From NCBI GenBank assembly GCA_018296165.2, contig JACKQL020000124.1, positions 62,001 to 126,000 on the forward strand: a DNA stretch of 64,000 nucleotides, given 5' to 3'. This document shows positions 31,582 through 42,305 of the stretch, piece by piece. Origin of the DNA: Termitomyces sp. T153 (Eukaryota; Basidiomycota; Agaricomycetes; Agaricales; Lyophyllaceae). Position 1 is the first letter of the stretch, and the number at the start of each line of letters is the position of its first letter. A program made the translations under genes and the position numbers. The notes under the pieces are model-generated. The model worked only from the letters and a program-made list of their open reading frames with translations. It did no database searches and was not told the DNA's origin.

Positions 31582-32115
31582 GGATCAGTAGCAACTCATG
31601 GAGATTCAAACAGAGCTCCACCACCCATACTCCACACTGTGCTCAGCTCTGGTCACCAGCCTCTATTACTCCATACCTGCTCACCCAATGCCTGCCCCTA
31701 CTCTAGCCATCCCCACAACATGCTCCTTGATGCCAGATGTCCCCATTCATGTGGATGCAGCCAGACAGCTCCTTGCCATGCCACTACTTGTGCTGGAGAT
31801 GCCAGAAGCTAGGGCACTTTGCATATCACTGCTTTTTGAGTCTGAAGATACATTACCTTTACAGTGGAGCAGGAGGAACTCCTTCTACAACTGCTGGCTG
31901 CAAAGGATGCTGCTGGAGTCCCATCACCAAATGAGCCAACACTAGAGTTGACCATGGAGGAGTGGGTGCACATCATCCCTGGAACTGAAGGAGGATTTTT
32001 AGTTGAGCAACAGATACAGTATATGCCTCTGTCACTGTGTGCCAACAGGTTCTCATGTCTGTTGTTAAAAAATGAAATTGCCTTTTCTGATGCCCCTCAT
32101 TCTAAGATAGAATGT
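31582..32115 (+). pseudogene. Gag fragment of family B element B3
   Basis: Begins at the point where E1 ends (GGATCAGTAGCAACTCATGGAG). Reads [15 protein letters not shown], a degraded knuckle (CWRCQKLGHFAYHC, in a second frame at about 31795-31836), LEEWVHIIPGTEGG, then GGATTTTTAG; in the -1 frame GFLVEQQIQYMPLSLCANR continues. The left target duplication of element G (TAGAA) is its last sequence. The matching protease part lies at 54833 after element G, so B3 was probably split by G. Confidence 0.65.
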
Positions 32116-33259
32116 CATGTTCTGCTGACCACAGGGGCCCAGCTACACTGGGTGAGTCCTTACTAGGCAGACGTGATATCCTGCACTGATAACTGGGCAT
32201 TTGGAGAGGGTCTAGATGTTGAGGACTTGTGAGGATAAGTAATGGGGAGTAATCTGAACAAGTCTGGGGTGGTCCAGTGAAGTCTAAGACAAGTTTCAGG
32301 AAAAGGGTTGGACTTGATAGGGTGCCAGGTACAAGTCTGGAAGCAAGTACTGAAGTTGTAGAGTAAGCAGAGGCTACACAAGTGATGGGAGCAGAGCTGG
32401 AGCTTGATGGAGGATCAATGGATGTTGATGGGTATTGGGGCCAAGCATATAGTGAGGTCTGGAGAATGTTTGAAGTTTGTAATTGTAAGTGCAGAGTTTG
32501 TAAAGGCATTAAGATTGAAATGACTTGAACATAATAATGGAAATGGAGTTAAACAAGACAAGATGGAGTTGAGATGAGATGGAGATGAGAACAAAGATAG
32601 ATTCAAGCAGAGATACAAAACAATAACAATAACAATAACAGAAATAAAGACAAGGCAAGACTGGGAGATTGAGATAAGACTGAGAGACTGAGAATAAAGG
32701 GAAACATAACTTGGAACATGAAACACAAGATGGAAACAATCAGACTATAGGTAATGTTAAGCAATATCAAGACTAGAGTATGAGGTGCTACTCTATGACT
32801 TATATACTGACTACTAGAGAGCTCTGGAAGATAGCAGGTCTGGTGGCAGGGCTTGACAAAGCCATGCAGAGTTGATGAGTGTTAGTTGTGATCAGGGGAT
32901 AGGCCACAGCAATATTCTGATGGGATCAATTAAGGACACAGGCCATCCCAGAGTCATTGTGATGCTCTGAGGTTGGTCAGGCAAACCAGGGAAATGAGTT
33001 GGTAATGTATGCCAGAGTCAGAAACAGTGGGGGAGGGTCCTAGAGGCTCAGGAGAGTCAAGAGAAGCATTGATGGCTGCAGAGAAGGCATTGGAGTTAGC
33101 CAGGAGGATGTTAGAGTTTGCCAGAGAAGTGTCAGAGTAACCTAGAGTGGGTGCTGAGGGTGTGCGATAGTTGGGGGAGTTTGAGGGGACATTGAGGGTA
33201 ACTCCAGAGGAGCAAGCAGGTTGGAAACAATGTTTGGGGATCAGGGAGTGGGTTGTGAC
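32116..33259 (-). repeat. 3' LTR of G
   Basis: TGTCATGTTCTGCTGACC at left to GTGGGTTGTGACA at right. The conserved TTATATACTGACTACTAGAG block is present. Followed by TCAACCCTTCTTC, the complement of a polypurine tract. Confidence 0.8.
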
Positions 33260-33446
33260 ATCAACCCTTCTTCAGTGTTGAGACTCTTGAGACATGGGAT
33301 GCAGGTTGGAGATTGGTGGGGCATGAGATGCAAGTAATATTGATCAATCTGCAGTAAGTGGTGGTGTTCCCTTATTTGTCAGGGAGTTCTTCCCAATTAA
33401 TTAAAAGAGTCAGACATACCCCAGACTTCCTAAAAAAATTCCCATC

Positions 33447-34129
33447 ATGTCCTTCTCATTATCATCATCAGCATCCCCTACCCCCTTGCACTCCAACAAA
33501 GATTATGCAGATGTATGGGCAGAGGATGACAGCCAATAGGAGGAATTTGATTGATGACAGAAGATAAGTGCAATGTATTGTAGTCATGAGTGAAATCATC
33601 CTGTTTTTCCAAGGTAGCTAATTGAGTATGATAGAGTTGTCTGCAGCAGTAGTGGGGTCCTCCAGGAGTTCTTCATATACAGAGAGGTCAGGGGCTTCTG
33701 GCCATGCAGCTCTAAGTCTCCTTCAAGGCCAAACCTGGCAGTGGGAGATGTTGAGGCTGTTCTGCAGATGCAGGTGACAGCGGAGATATTTGCAAGAGCA
33801 CTGGGGTGGGCACAGGGTCCTCCACCTCTGGAGTGGTATCAGAATAAGGCTCTGGTGAGTCCCTAGCTTGATTTTGTGGTGTTTGCTAACTTGTTGTTCT
33901 AGTGCACTCTCTGTGCCTAGCAGAATGAGTTATGTGAGTTCAGTGAACCTTCCATGGAGTCCTGCCACAGCACTTCAGTCTGCCTCCCATGCTGTGCAAG
34001 GCATGAGAAGTGCTTGATTTTGTTGGACTGGCATGTGGCCTGCATTGCTGTGGAGTAGGGGTAGGAGGAGGGCTGGCTGAGGGGGCACCTGAGCAAGGCA
34101 TAGAAGGCCAGGGCATTGGGGCAGGAGTC
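33447..34129 (+). pseudogene. Antisense gene of G, 5' part
   Basis: ATG at 33447, 188 bp inside the LTR, opens MSFSLSSSASPTPLHSNKDY, then ADVWAEDDSQ-stop. Further on (33905-34129) the cysteine cluster reads CTLCA-stop-QNELCEFSEP, then VCLPCCARHEKCLILLDWH and VACIAVE. Spacing C-x2-C-x6-C and C-x2-C-x5-C matches E1. The frame is cut at 34129 by the family A LTR. The in-between 33560-33900 has only broken frames. Confidence 0.55.
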
Positions 34130-34499
34130 TGTAAGGGCAACCTCTGGAGGCTGTGGCTCTATCGCACAACTGGCAGAGGGAGATTCAAAGTCTATCCAGC
34201 ATAGTACAGTGTCTACAAGTAGGACTACACACCTGGCAGAGGGAGATCCATAGAGAACAAGTCTGAGGATCTCCAATGCTAGGGTTTGGAAAGTCTACTT
34301 CAGTCACACGACCTTGTGAAACATGTGCATATCTTGCCATGTGGGTTCTGTGCAGAGTGCACATGGCAACTAATCATGTGACTGTGACCTTGCTAAATGT
34401 GTGCATACCTTGCTATGTGGGTTCTGTGCAGAACACACATGGCAACTGATCATGTGACCAAACACATAACCAAACATGTGCATTGGCAGTTTCCTGACA
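34130..34499 (-). repeat. 3' LTR of D
   Basis: 370 bp, TGTCAGGAAACTGCC (minus start) to GCCCTTACA. Contains an extra block of about 63 bp (AGTCTATCCAGCATAGTAC...) absent from the partner LTR but present at 13991-14154. U3 holds two repeats of a CATGTG-rich unit. Confidence 0.75.
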
Positions 34500-35481
34500 T
34501 CACCCCCTCTCTAGCATGCAGCATCTTGATGCACTGGATAGAAGAAGTAATGAATTGCCTGGTCTGCTGCTGAAATGGGGTAAATGTCTTAAATGGCTTT
34601 TGGGGCATTGGAATGCCTGCAGTAGAAGTCCCAGACCAGGGCAGATGCATGTACATTGGCCTGTGGTTCTCAAGAGATGTCCTCAATGTCATCTTGCTTC
34701 TATTTCACCTTGAACTGCAACTTCTCTTGGAATATTCTGCTATTCAAAATTTCCCCTACTTCATACTCCTTCTCATTATCAACCAGAACTGGTGGAGGGG
34801 GGGTGGCTTAGGGCAGCTGCCAGGGATAGGCCTGCTGGGAGCTTAAGCTGGTATGCTAAAGGACCCACCTTCTTTTCTACCATTAAGGGGCTAAGATGAC
34901 AATATGACAGGTTTTGAGATGGCCTTGTTGTCTTAATATGTGAGCTATCCAAGTACACATGGTCTCCTGGCTTGTAAACTGGGGCTGGTGTCCAGCAACA
35001 GTCATAGTAGCATTCCATGTTGTCCTTGGCTTTTACCAATGCAGCCTTTGCCTCCTCTTGCACTCTCTTCATCCTGTCCATGAACTCATTTATGGAGTCA
35101 TTCTTAGAGGGGTGTGCCCAAGGTTCAAATCCTATGCAGGAGTGCCTGCCAGTGTCCAGAAAGAATGGAGTCGTCTGCATAGAAGAATGGTTGTTGTACT
35201 GAAACTCAGCATCTGGCAGGAGCTCATCCCAATCATCCTGCCTCATTACAAAAAAGGCAGAGATACTATTCCAGCTCCTGATTAACATATTCAGTCTGCC
35301 CATCTGACTGAGGGGGATAGGCTGTGGTGGTATGGAGCTTCACTCCAAGCAGGCAGTACAGTTCACAAGTGAACTTTGCCACAAACGGGGGGCCCTGGTA
35401 AGAGACATATCCATCTGACAGACATGGAGCTTCCAGACATTCTTCCAATACAAATGATTGGTTCAGAATGCTGCCTTGCAT
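34500..35481 (-). pseudogene. Integrase end and chromodomain of D
   Basis: Read from the right: YVSYQGPPFVAKFTCELYCL (catalytic Asp replaced by Tyr-Gln in SD-G), KLHTTTAYPPQSDGQTEYVN with catalytic Glu, then RQDDWDELLPDAEFQYNNHS, YKPGDHVYLDSSHIK, then the chromodomain EKEYEVGEILNS and DISWEPQ near 34640-34780. The 174-codon ORF 35303-34779 is open but belongs to a dead polyprotein. The polypurine tract GCTAGAGAGGGGGTGA lies at 34500-34515. Confidence 0.75.
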
Positions 35482-36907
35482 TCATCTCCTTCTTTGATGC
35501 ATACATTGTTGTATCCCCAACAGACATCCAACTTCATGAAGTAGCATGCACCACAAAGGTTATTGACAAGTTCTAAGATGAGCAGCAAAGGATAGCAATT
35601 CTTCACTGTCATCACATTCAAGACACAGTAATCCTGAACCAAACAAAGAGACCCATCCTTCTTTTTAATAAAGAAGACTGGGGAGGCCATTGGAGACTTG
35701 GAGGGTTGTATTTATCCTGAGCTGAGATTCTCCTGCAGGAAGGCATTCAGCTCATCCTGCTTACAGGGCACAAGTGGATAGACCTTGCAGCTGGAGAGCT
35801 CTGCATCTGCTATCAGCTCAATTGCATGATCCCACTGCTTGCACTCTGGAAGTGAATCAAAGGAGACCTTGGAGAATACATCCTCAAAGTCATGGAGGTG
35901 ATTTGGGACTGTGCTACAGCAGGGCTTGGGCTGTGAGTTTGCCACAAATGCCTCAGCCAGATGCTGAGAAGTAGTCTGACTGGCTCAAATCTCTGCCACT
36001 GTAGGAGGGAGGCAGAGGGTTGTAGCATAGATCCAATCACCCACCTCTATAGTCTCCTGCATCTAGAGTATGGGTCCATTCTCCTTCACCTTCCTTTTCC
36101 TCTGGAGATTCACACCCAATACCTCAGACATCCTCATAGAGGGCCTCTCTATGAGGGAATGCCAGAGGGGAGGGGGACTCAGGAGGTCAAGATCAGCATA
36201 AGGGAGATGACCAGCACAACAGGCATGCACAGCAGCATGCTCACAAACCTTGGCTCTCTGCTCCTGGTGGGCTTCTTATGCACAGGTAGTGCAGCAACAG
36301 GGGCAACAACTCATTTTCACCTCACCCTTAGTCCAGTCAATTTCTGGGTTGTGTTCACATAGCCAGGTGAACCCCAAGATCATGTCTTGCTTTCCCAAAC
36401 TAGTAATGGCAAAAGCAGCTTGCTCTGGTGGTCTTGGTAGCAGAGGACCAGGTCTACTACAGAGCAAATAGAGCCAGCTTCATTGAGCATGCCACCAACA
36501 TTGTATACAGGGATGGGACAGGAAAGGGGGAAAGTGGTGAGGTGGTGTCATTGCATGTAGTCCATGTCAAGAAAGAGGCCTGTTGCCCCACTGTCAAGGA
36601 GAGCAACCACACTTCAGATCTGCTGGGTGTCTGTTGTCTCAATTTCCACCTGTAGCTTCAGAGAGTGGATAGAAGGGGTGGAAGCAACAACATAATAGTG
36701 GGGGAGACAGTGTTTCCAGGCAGGAAACTGGAGGCATGGACTAGGGGGTGCATTTTCAGCTGAGACTTTGGCTGGAGAGGGAGTTTGCACATCTGAAGAG
36801 GGGCTTATTGTTTCAGGCATAGTATCAACAATGGCAACAGATATATTTGACTCTATGGTCAGGGGGGTGAAATGATTAGTACTGGGCAATGGAGGCATAC
36901 TGGTCAT
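35463..36907 (-). pseudogene. Protease and RT start of D
   Basis: Protease region from 36907: MTSMPPLPSTNHFTPL, then the DSG-type site (VVALLDSGATGLFLD region at about 36590, frame broken) and TSLGKQDMILGFTWLCEHNP. The RT start KQWDHAIELIADAELSSCKV and MASPVFFIKKKDGSLCLVQD with YCVLNVMTVKNCYP are open, but RT ends at GDECKAAF, where the deletion begins. No YLDD box. Confidence 0.72.
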
Positions 36908-36924
36908 CTGTTGCCCTTTTCAAA

Positions 36925-38157
36925 ATCCTCAGACTCCATAGGAACCTCCTCCAATACATTCACTACTTCATCAGAATGGACAGCAATAGGTGCATCTGGA
37001 GAGGGGGCTCCTGTGGTATTCCAGGCTGCTAAGAATTAGATGAGCAACTCTTCTTGTTCTGATGCTGACAGGTAGCAGACCTCTAGTCCTTGAGGACAGT
37101 AGCAGGCAAAGTAGCCAGCCTTTCCACAGCATTGACACAGCAAGGGAATAGAGGACCACTGTTGGGAGGCATCCACATTCATTGGGACTCCTTGGGGCAA
37201 GGAATGCAAGGGAGCAACATGGGATGGAAGGGGAAACATTGCACCTGTTTGCAGGGCTGCTTGGGCAGGCATGGAAGGGGGAGCTCAGGAGGAGAACTCT
37301 CCATGAGAGAAAGGAAATGACAAGGGCTGCATCTGCTGCAGCTCACATTGCAGTTCCATAAACTGCCACTGCTCATGTGCTACCTTGTATCAGGTGTCAA
37401 CATGCTCATCATCTGGGCTCCCCTCTGCCATACTGTCAATGCAATCTATAAGCAAAGGATGGAGTCCATCACAGAAGGTCAGGCAGAGTTGCAGACCATC
37501 TGGATATCCTGCCTATTCAACTAAGGCATGAAAAGAGTCAATGTACTCATCAAGTGACCACTTCCCTTGACCATACTAGGTTTGGTCTCAAAGGAAAAGA
37601 GCTGCAGTTTTGGCAAGGTCAAGGGGGAAGAACTCAGCTCAGAACTCCTTTTCAAACTCCATCCAGCCAGAGAAACTCTCAACTCCTCCTAGGCATCAAA
37701 AGATATGCAGGGCATAGGTTGAAGCTTGGCCAGCCTTCATGTAGAAGAGAACCCAGGCAATTTTCAAGGCATCCAAGGTGAAGGCTTCACCACTCAGTTG
37801 GATATAGATGATACAGGACTGGAGGAAACATTCTCTAGCCTTACAATCTCTGTCATACATGTCAGGGAGTGCAGAATGAGGGAGTTTGGAATGGGGAGCT
37901 GAAAGGCCTGAACTAGATGCAGACACAAACCATTCTGCAGCAGTTGGAGCTAGAAAGCTAGAGCTAGGTGCAGACACAAACTGTTCTGCATCTGCTAAGG
38001 GCATAGGAGGTGTGGTAAGAGCAAGGAGAAGATGTTTCAAGAGGGCTTGAAGAGATAGGAACACTGCTTTAGTAGTTTGATGGAGTCCAGTGAGTTCAGC
38101 CATGTGAGAAGTAAGGCAGGCTTGGGTAAGTTGGACCTGTGTTTCTAGGGATAGCAA
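36925..38157 (-). pseudogene. Gag of D
   Basis: MLSLETQVQLTQACLTSHMA at 38157 matches A1. The gag core IYIQLSGEAFTLDALKIAWV with FYMKAGQASTYALHIF is followed by frame-broken continuation and a CCHC knuckle CQCCGKAGYFACYC (about 37093-37134). The end reads ESEDFEKGNR, where the T of the slippery run is replaced by G (GGATTTTGAAAA), so this copy lacks the candidate frameshift site. Confidence 0.75.
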
Positions 38158-38343
38158 ATGACTCCAGGCATTGTTCTGGGGGCTTGAAGCATCAGGGGGA
38201 GGTACTGAAGAGGTTGGCTAGGTCATAGGAGGAGCACAGGGAGCACTAAGACACTGGTGGAGGAGAGACCTCTTGAGAGACCAAGTAGAAGCTCAGGTAA
38301 TCAAAGAAGGGGTTCTCAGACCAAATCTGGAGACTTGTTCTGC

Positions 38344-38650
38344 TATAAGGGCAATCTCTAGAGGCTATAGCTCAATTGAACAACTGGCAGAGGGAGATCC
38401 AAAGAGAACAAGTCTGAGGATCTCCAATGCTAGGGTTCAGAAAATCTACTCCAGTCACATGACCTTGCCAAACATGTGCATACCTTGCCATGTGGGTTCT
38501 GTGCAAAGTGCACATGGCAACTAATCATGTGACCATGACTTTGCTAAATATGTGCATACCTTGCTATGTGGGTTCTGCACAGAACACACATGGCAACTGA
38601 TCATGTGACCAAACACACAATCAAACATGTGTATTGGCAGTTCCCTGACA
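38344..38650 (-). repeat. 5' LTR of D
   Basis: 307 bp, TGTCAGGGAACTGCC (minus) to GCCCTTATA. Two tandem units of about 70 bp (38457-38524 and 38526-38601), each with ATGTGCATACCTTG, CATGTGGGTTCTG, CACATGGCAACT and ATCATGTGACC, lie in U3 and may be enhancer-like repeats. Confidence 0.75.
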
Positions 38651-38998
38651 TCATTCAATTCTCCTAAGATGCACTTTATTTGGGGCCATGTGATTAGAAG
38701 TTGTTAGCCTAGTCATGTGATAGTACCTTTGATACTATGCATTAACAAGAGAAACTTGACTGTGGCTTACAGGCAATGCCTGGGGGGTAACTATATTATA
38801 TAGTGTAGTCTTTTCTCTAGTCCAGCTTCTATTCTAACAGATGTGTGACCTTTCTGCTGAAGGTAGCCAGGTTGTCCACTTCTAGAAAAAGGGGCTGATA
38901 TAAGAGGACCACTTCACTATATATAGAGCCAGTTAGCATGTCCAAAAGCTTGTACATTGTACCCTTTTGGACTGGCAAGTGTTCTTCTCACAGGATTG
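38651..38998. other. Unassigned sequence between D and the antisense gene of G
   Basis: 348 bp with TATATAGAGCC and two CATGTGATTAG/TCATGTGATAG motifs resembling the D LTR units. No coding frame and no match elsewhere in the window. Perhaps part of an LTR of another family. Confidence 0.35.
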
Positions 38999-39971
38999 GG
39001 TTTGAAGAGCAAGGTGAGTGTGGGGTGGCTGGTGAGGAAGGTGGAACTCCTGTAGAGTGGGCAGAAGGAGTGGGCTCCAGTGTTACTGGACAAGAAGAAG
39101 TGGAGGGCCTCCCCACTGCCTGAGGCAGGGCCCAGCAAGAGGCTACAGAGCCAGGAGTTGATGGCAGGTCCCCCTGGCCCTCACATCTACTCTCCCAGCT
39201 TGGGCGCACTGCTGAGATGTCTATTAAGCTCTCCTAAGCCTGTGCCCTTGATCACCAAAATGTTTCTCTGTTGATAGGTGGAGGCCTTGTTAAGCATATT
39301 GACTGCATGGGAAGGAGAGCTCTGGAGAGCAGGAGAGGACCAAGACATAGAGCAGAGGAAGAGAGACATGCTGCAGCAGAACTACAACATAGCAGTGCAG
39401 ATGACCATGGCAAGGGCATTGGAAGTGCAGGGCTTGCAAGAATGCCTGATACAGTTGGAGGTGTGGTCCATAGAGGAGGCAGAGGGATGGCAAGCCCTGT
39501 TAAAAGGGGGTTTGTTGTTAGTGGAGGTGGAGGCTGGGAGGTGGCTGGAGGAATGGTTGGTTAGCCAGGCAGCCTTGGAGCACACAGGAATGTTGTGTAA
39601 GTGTCTTTCTCTTCTTCCTGACCTCTGCTGATGAGTTTGAAGCAGGCTGAGTTCAGGAGCACTGGGTCCTCCTGGATGGGGCCTCTGCTACATTTGTATT
39701 GATCCAGGACAGGTTGGTGCAAGTGTCCACAGACCATCTGCCAGAGTTAGATCAGGGGGTGGACCAGGAGGTGGTGAGGATGGAGCAGTTGTTGGTGGGA
39801 CACCAGTAGTATAATGTGGTAGCCTTGGAGTCATGGTGGAAGGTGGTGGCAGATGCAGGAGAGGAACTGCCTAGGCTTGCAGAGGTACTGGTGGTGGTGA
39901 AGGCACAGATGGAAGTAGACCTAGGAGTTGGGACAGTGGGGGGAGGGATTCTAGAGGAGGAGAAGGAGTGA
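38999..39971 (+). pseudogene. Antisense gene of G, 3' part (basic linker and helical tail)
   Basis: Best preserved copy of this part. DKKKWRASPLPEAGPSKRL, then ELMAGPPGPHIYSPSLGALL, then after two adjacent stops VEALLSILTAWEGELWRAGE and MLQQNYNIAVQMTMARALEV, GLQECLIQLEVWS, AALEHTGMLC to the GTAAGT donor at 39597. After a short intron comes LIQDRLVQVSTDHLPELDQG, then MEQLLVGHQ-stop, and TGA at 39971. The Leu-rich helical tail could form a coiled coil; the Lys/Arg-Pro linker looks like a nuclear localisation signal. Conserved line by line with 26630-28612. Confidence 0.55.
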
Positions 39972-40474
39972 GGGGACTAGACTCTATGTTCCTTGATGCT
40001 TCATGCCATCCATAGACCTGCTTGGTAATATTTTGTAATTCCACAAACATATATAATGAGTTCCCATGTTTTGAGCCAGCTGGTGTGAAACAAAGGAAAT
40101 TTCAGATTCTGTGAGGAATGAGGAAGTAAAGCATGCAGGGAGTTGTTTGGGGGAGTTGAACACCTAGTAAATCCAAAAGGCAGGATTAAGCCCACTATTG
40201 GCATCTGTTGTCAACCAGTTCTGGGGTTGCCAGGGGCTTGGCAGAGCATTGCAGGTGGGGTTCCCAGAGTTTGGCAGGGCTGCTGGGGGTTTCTGCAGGG
40301 CTCCTAAAATGCTTTGAAAAAGTTGATGGGTGGGTGTTAATATGGGTTTGCTTCTAGGAGGGTTGGACTAAGGTTCTGGGTGGATGTCCTCAGGTCTGGA
40401 GTCATGTTGAGCATTTGTGGTTGGGCTTAAGGGCGAATCTCTGGACTTGAAGTATGCTTAGCAGTGATGTGAAA
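39972..40474 (-). pseudogene. Tail-to-tail gap and decayed pol end of G
   Basis: Matches 28613-28990 of E1 in order (GGGAGTTGAA, TAAATCCAAAAGG, GCCCACTATTGGCATCTG, GGTTCCCAGAGTTTGGCAG). It covers the spacer between antisense and pol genes and the start of the chromodomain region, where element H has inserted. Confidence 0.5.
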
Positions 40475-41354
40475 TGTAAGTTTTGTTGTTGTCAATCAAT
40501 CAGATCAACGGATCAAACTTTACTTTCACAGAGTTTTGGAGGCTTAAGTTACATGAAAGCTCACTTTAGACATTTACAGTCATAGATAATAATTAAATTG
40601 ATTTATTTGCTAGTTGAGATGGTCTCAAACTTTTGAATGGGTTCAAATATATATATAAATAAAACCTGAACCAACTAAATACTCGTAAGCCTAAGATAGC
40701 CGCTCCCTGGGGCTAGCCAAGCCATGGTACATTGTTGCTTGCCCTTTTCCTCTGATCCTGCTCTCCTCTTTATAGCTTGTCATATGCACATGGACCAGGC
40801 TGTTTTCCGTGCGCTCCCATGGGTGTACTGCATGGTTTTCCTTGGCCTTCCTCCATTATTGGTTGGCCATTTGCAATGACATGCTGGGTCGGTGTTACTT
40901 GGTTATCCATTTGTCCAACCTCTTTTTCTCATTCTTTTTTTTCCCACTCCTCTCTTAGCAGGCTCTGCGTAGTTTGTATGGTGGCCAGTTCTGGTCTCTG
41001 AACAGTCTGGCATGCAGTGTCGAGGGGAGGCAGGGTTTTTGCTATGCATTCAGATGTCTATGGCTGTCCTTGGCATTGGTTAGCTGTTCTAGCCAGTTTT
41101 GCCAAGCATAGCCATTGATCGTTGATCAAATGCATGACCAGCTGTTCTCAATGTCATAGGTCCTGCTGGCATTGTTCAATGCATGTTTCCTTGGGTCTTT
41201 GGTGATATTCTTTTTATACTAGGTAAGGTTTTTATGTCTACAGTTTTTGACATTTACCCAAGCTTACAGTTTTCAGCTTGTTTTGATTGGTATTTCCCTT
41301 ATTTCTTTTTTTTAAGTATATTCAACCTGTCTCATACTTGAGACAGGTGTATCA
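40475..41354 (-). repeat. 3' LTR of H
   Basis: 880 bp. Differences from the partner include CCGTGCGCTC against CCATGTGCTC (two CG sites) and GACAGGTGTATCA against GACAGGCATATCA. Confidence 0.9.
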
Positions 41355-41547
41355 CCTCCCCTGCACCATTTTTACTGACTGCCCCCAGTCAGGTCTCCTG
41401 CGTCTTTGTCGGAAAACTGCTCACGCACACGATCACCCCCAGAAAATTTCGATGAAGAACTCAATTTCTCGTTCTAATTTTCTTTTCCTCAATTGCATCC
41501 GCTGTCCTATAAGGACGTGCTCACCATAACCCATCACCCCTGCAGCA

Positions 41548-41935
41548 ATGGCACCTAACCATCTTATTCCTACCATGCCTCACAAAAACCCTGTGGGTCC
41601 TGCTGCCAAACTTCCTTGTGCACTTCCAATCACTCATCCAAGTTCTGGCCAGGACTCGCCCGACAATTTTGCCCTTCAAGTTTATAAGCTCATCTCAGTT
41701 CACCTTGCTCGTCTTGATAAAACTCTTGGCCCCTCTGACGTTGAATGCACTGGAGATCTGCTCAATGATCTGCAAGTTTTGCCTGAGGTATTTCTCCCTT
41801 TTTAACTTTCCCAACTTGCTTTTATTTACTTTAGAGACCCAGATTGTTGATTCCAATTCTGATATTGAAATCACCCCTTCCTCCCCCAAAAATCCCTGTC
41901 CCCCCATACTCGTACAAGAGGCCACCATATTGTAA
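41548..41935 (+). CDS. Antisense two-exon ORF of H between 3' LTR and integrase
   Basis: ATG at 41548, 193 bp inside the 3' LTR and opposite to pol. Exon 1 41548-41787 (80 codons: MAPNHLIPTMPHKNPVGPAA, then SGQDSPDNFALQVYKLISVH, LARLDKTLGPSDVECTGDLL); intron 41788-41836 (49 nt, GTATTT to TTTAGAG); exon 2 41837-41935 (TQIVDSNSDIEITPSSPKNP, CPPILVQEATIL, stop). 112 residues, no stop, helical middle and acidic Ser/Pro-rich end. TATAAG stands at 41509. The position mirrors the antisense gene of family E, but I see no sequence similarity or cysteine cluster. Splicing is my reading. Could be non-functional. Confidence 0.5.
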
Positions 41936-42305
41936 GCATTGGCACTGCCTTTGCTTAAATTAACATAGTTATTTTTGACCACCCCACTCATAACAAAATT
42001 TCCCCTTTCATTTCCTTAATTCGCAACCCCCAAATATAATGCCCTTAACCCCAAAAACGTGTGATCTTAAGTCTCTTTAACTTATTTTTGATTTTAAGCA
42101 AAATTTAAACTTTTTGTCAACTTTTGGGGCTATTGTCTGACTTAATCATGTTATCATCTAGAGGCTCATGAAGCTTTATAGATCTGAATGACAAATCTGA
42201 CATAGCATTTATGGTAGGCCTTTGTAGTTCCTCCCTTAACTCTTTTAACTTTTCTGGAGTGATATCTACCCATTGCTCTAGGCTCTGGGATAGCTCCAAT
42301 CGTCT

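Larger units (their letters stand above)
34130..38650 (-). mobile_element. Ty3/gypsy family A element D, internally deleted
   Basis: LTRs at 34130-34499 (3') and 38344-38650 (5'); between them, in minus order, gag, protease, RT start, integrase end and chromodomain. About 2 kb (RT catalytic half, RNase H, integrase core start) is deleted at about 35460, where an RT segment is joined directly to integrase. No matching target duplication (GAGTC against TCATT). Confidence 0.8.

Noticed and set aside
39278..39631. Stand-alone host gene for the helical 117-codon ORF
   Set aside because: Its neighbours on both sides and a full homologue in E1 place it inside a family E retrotransposon.
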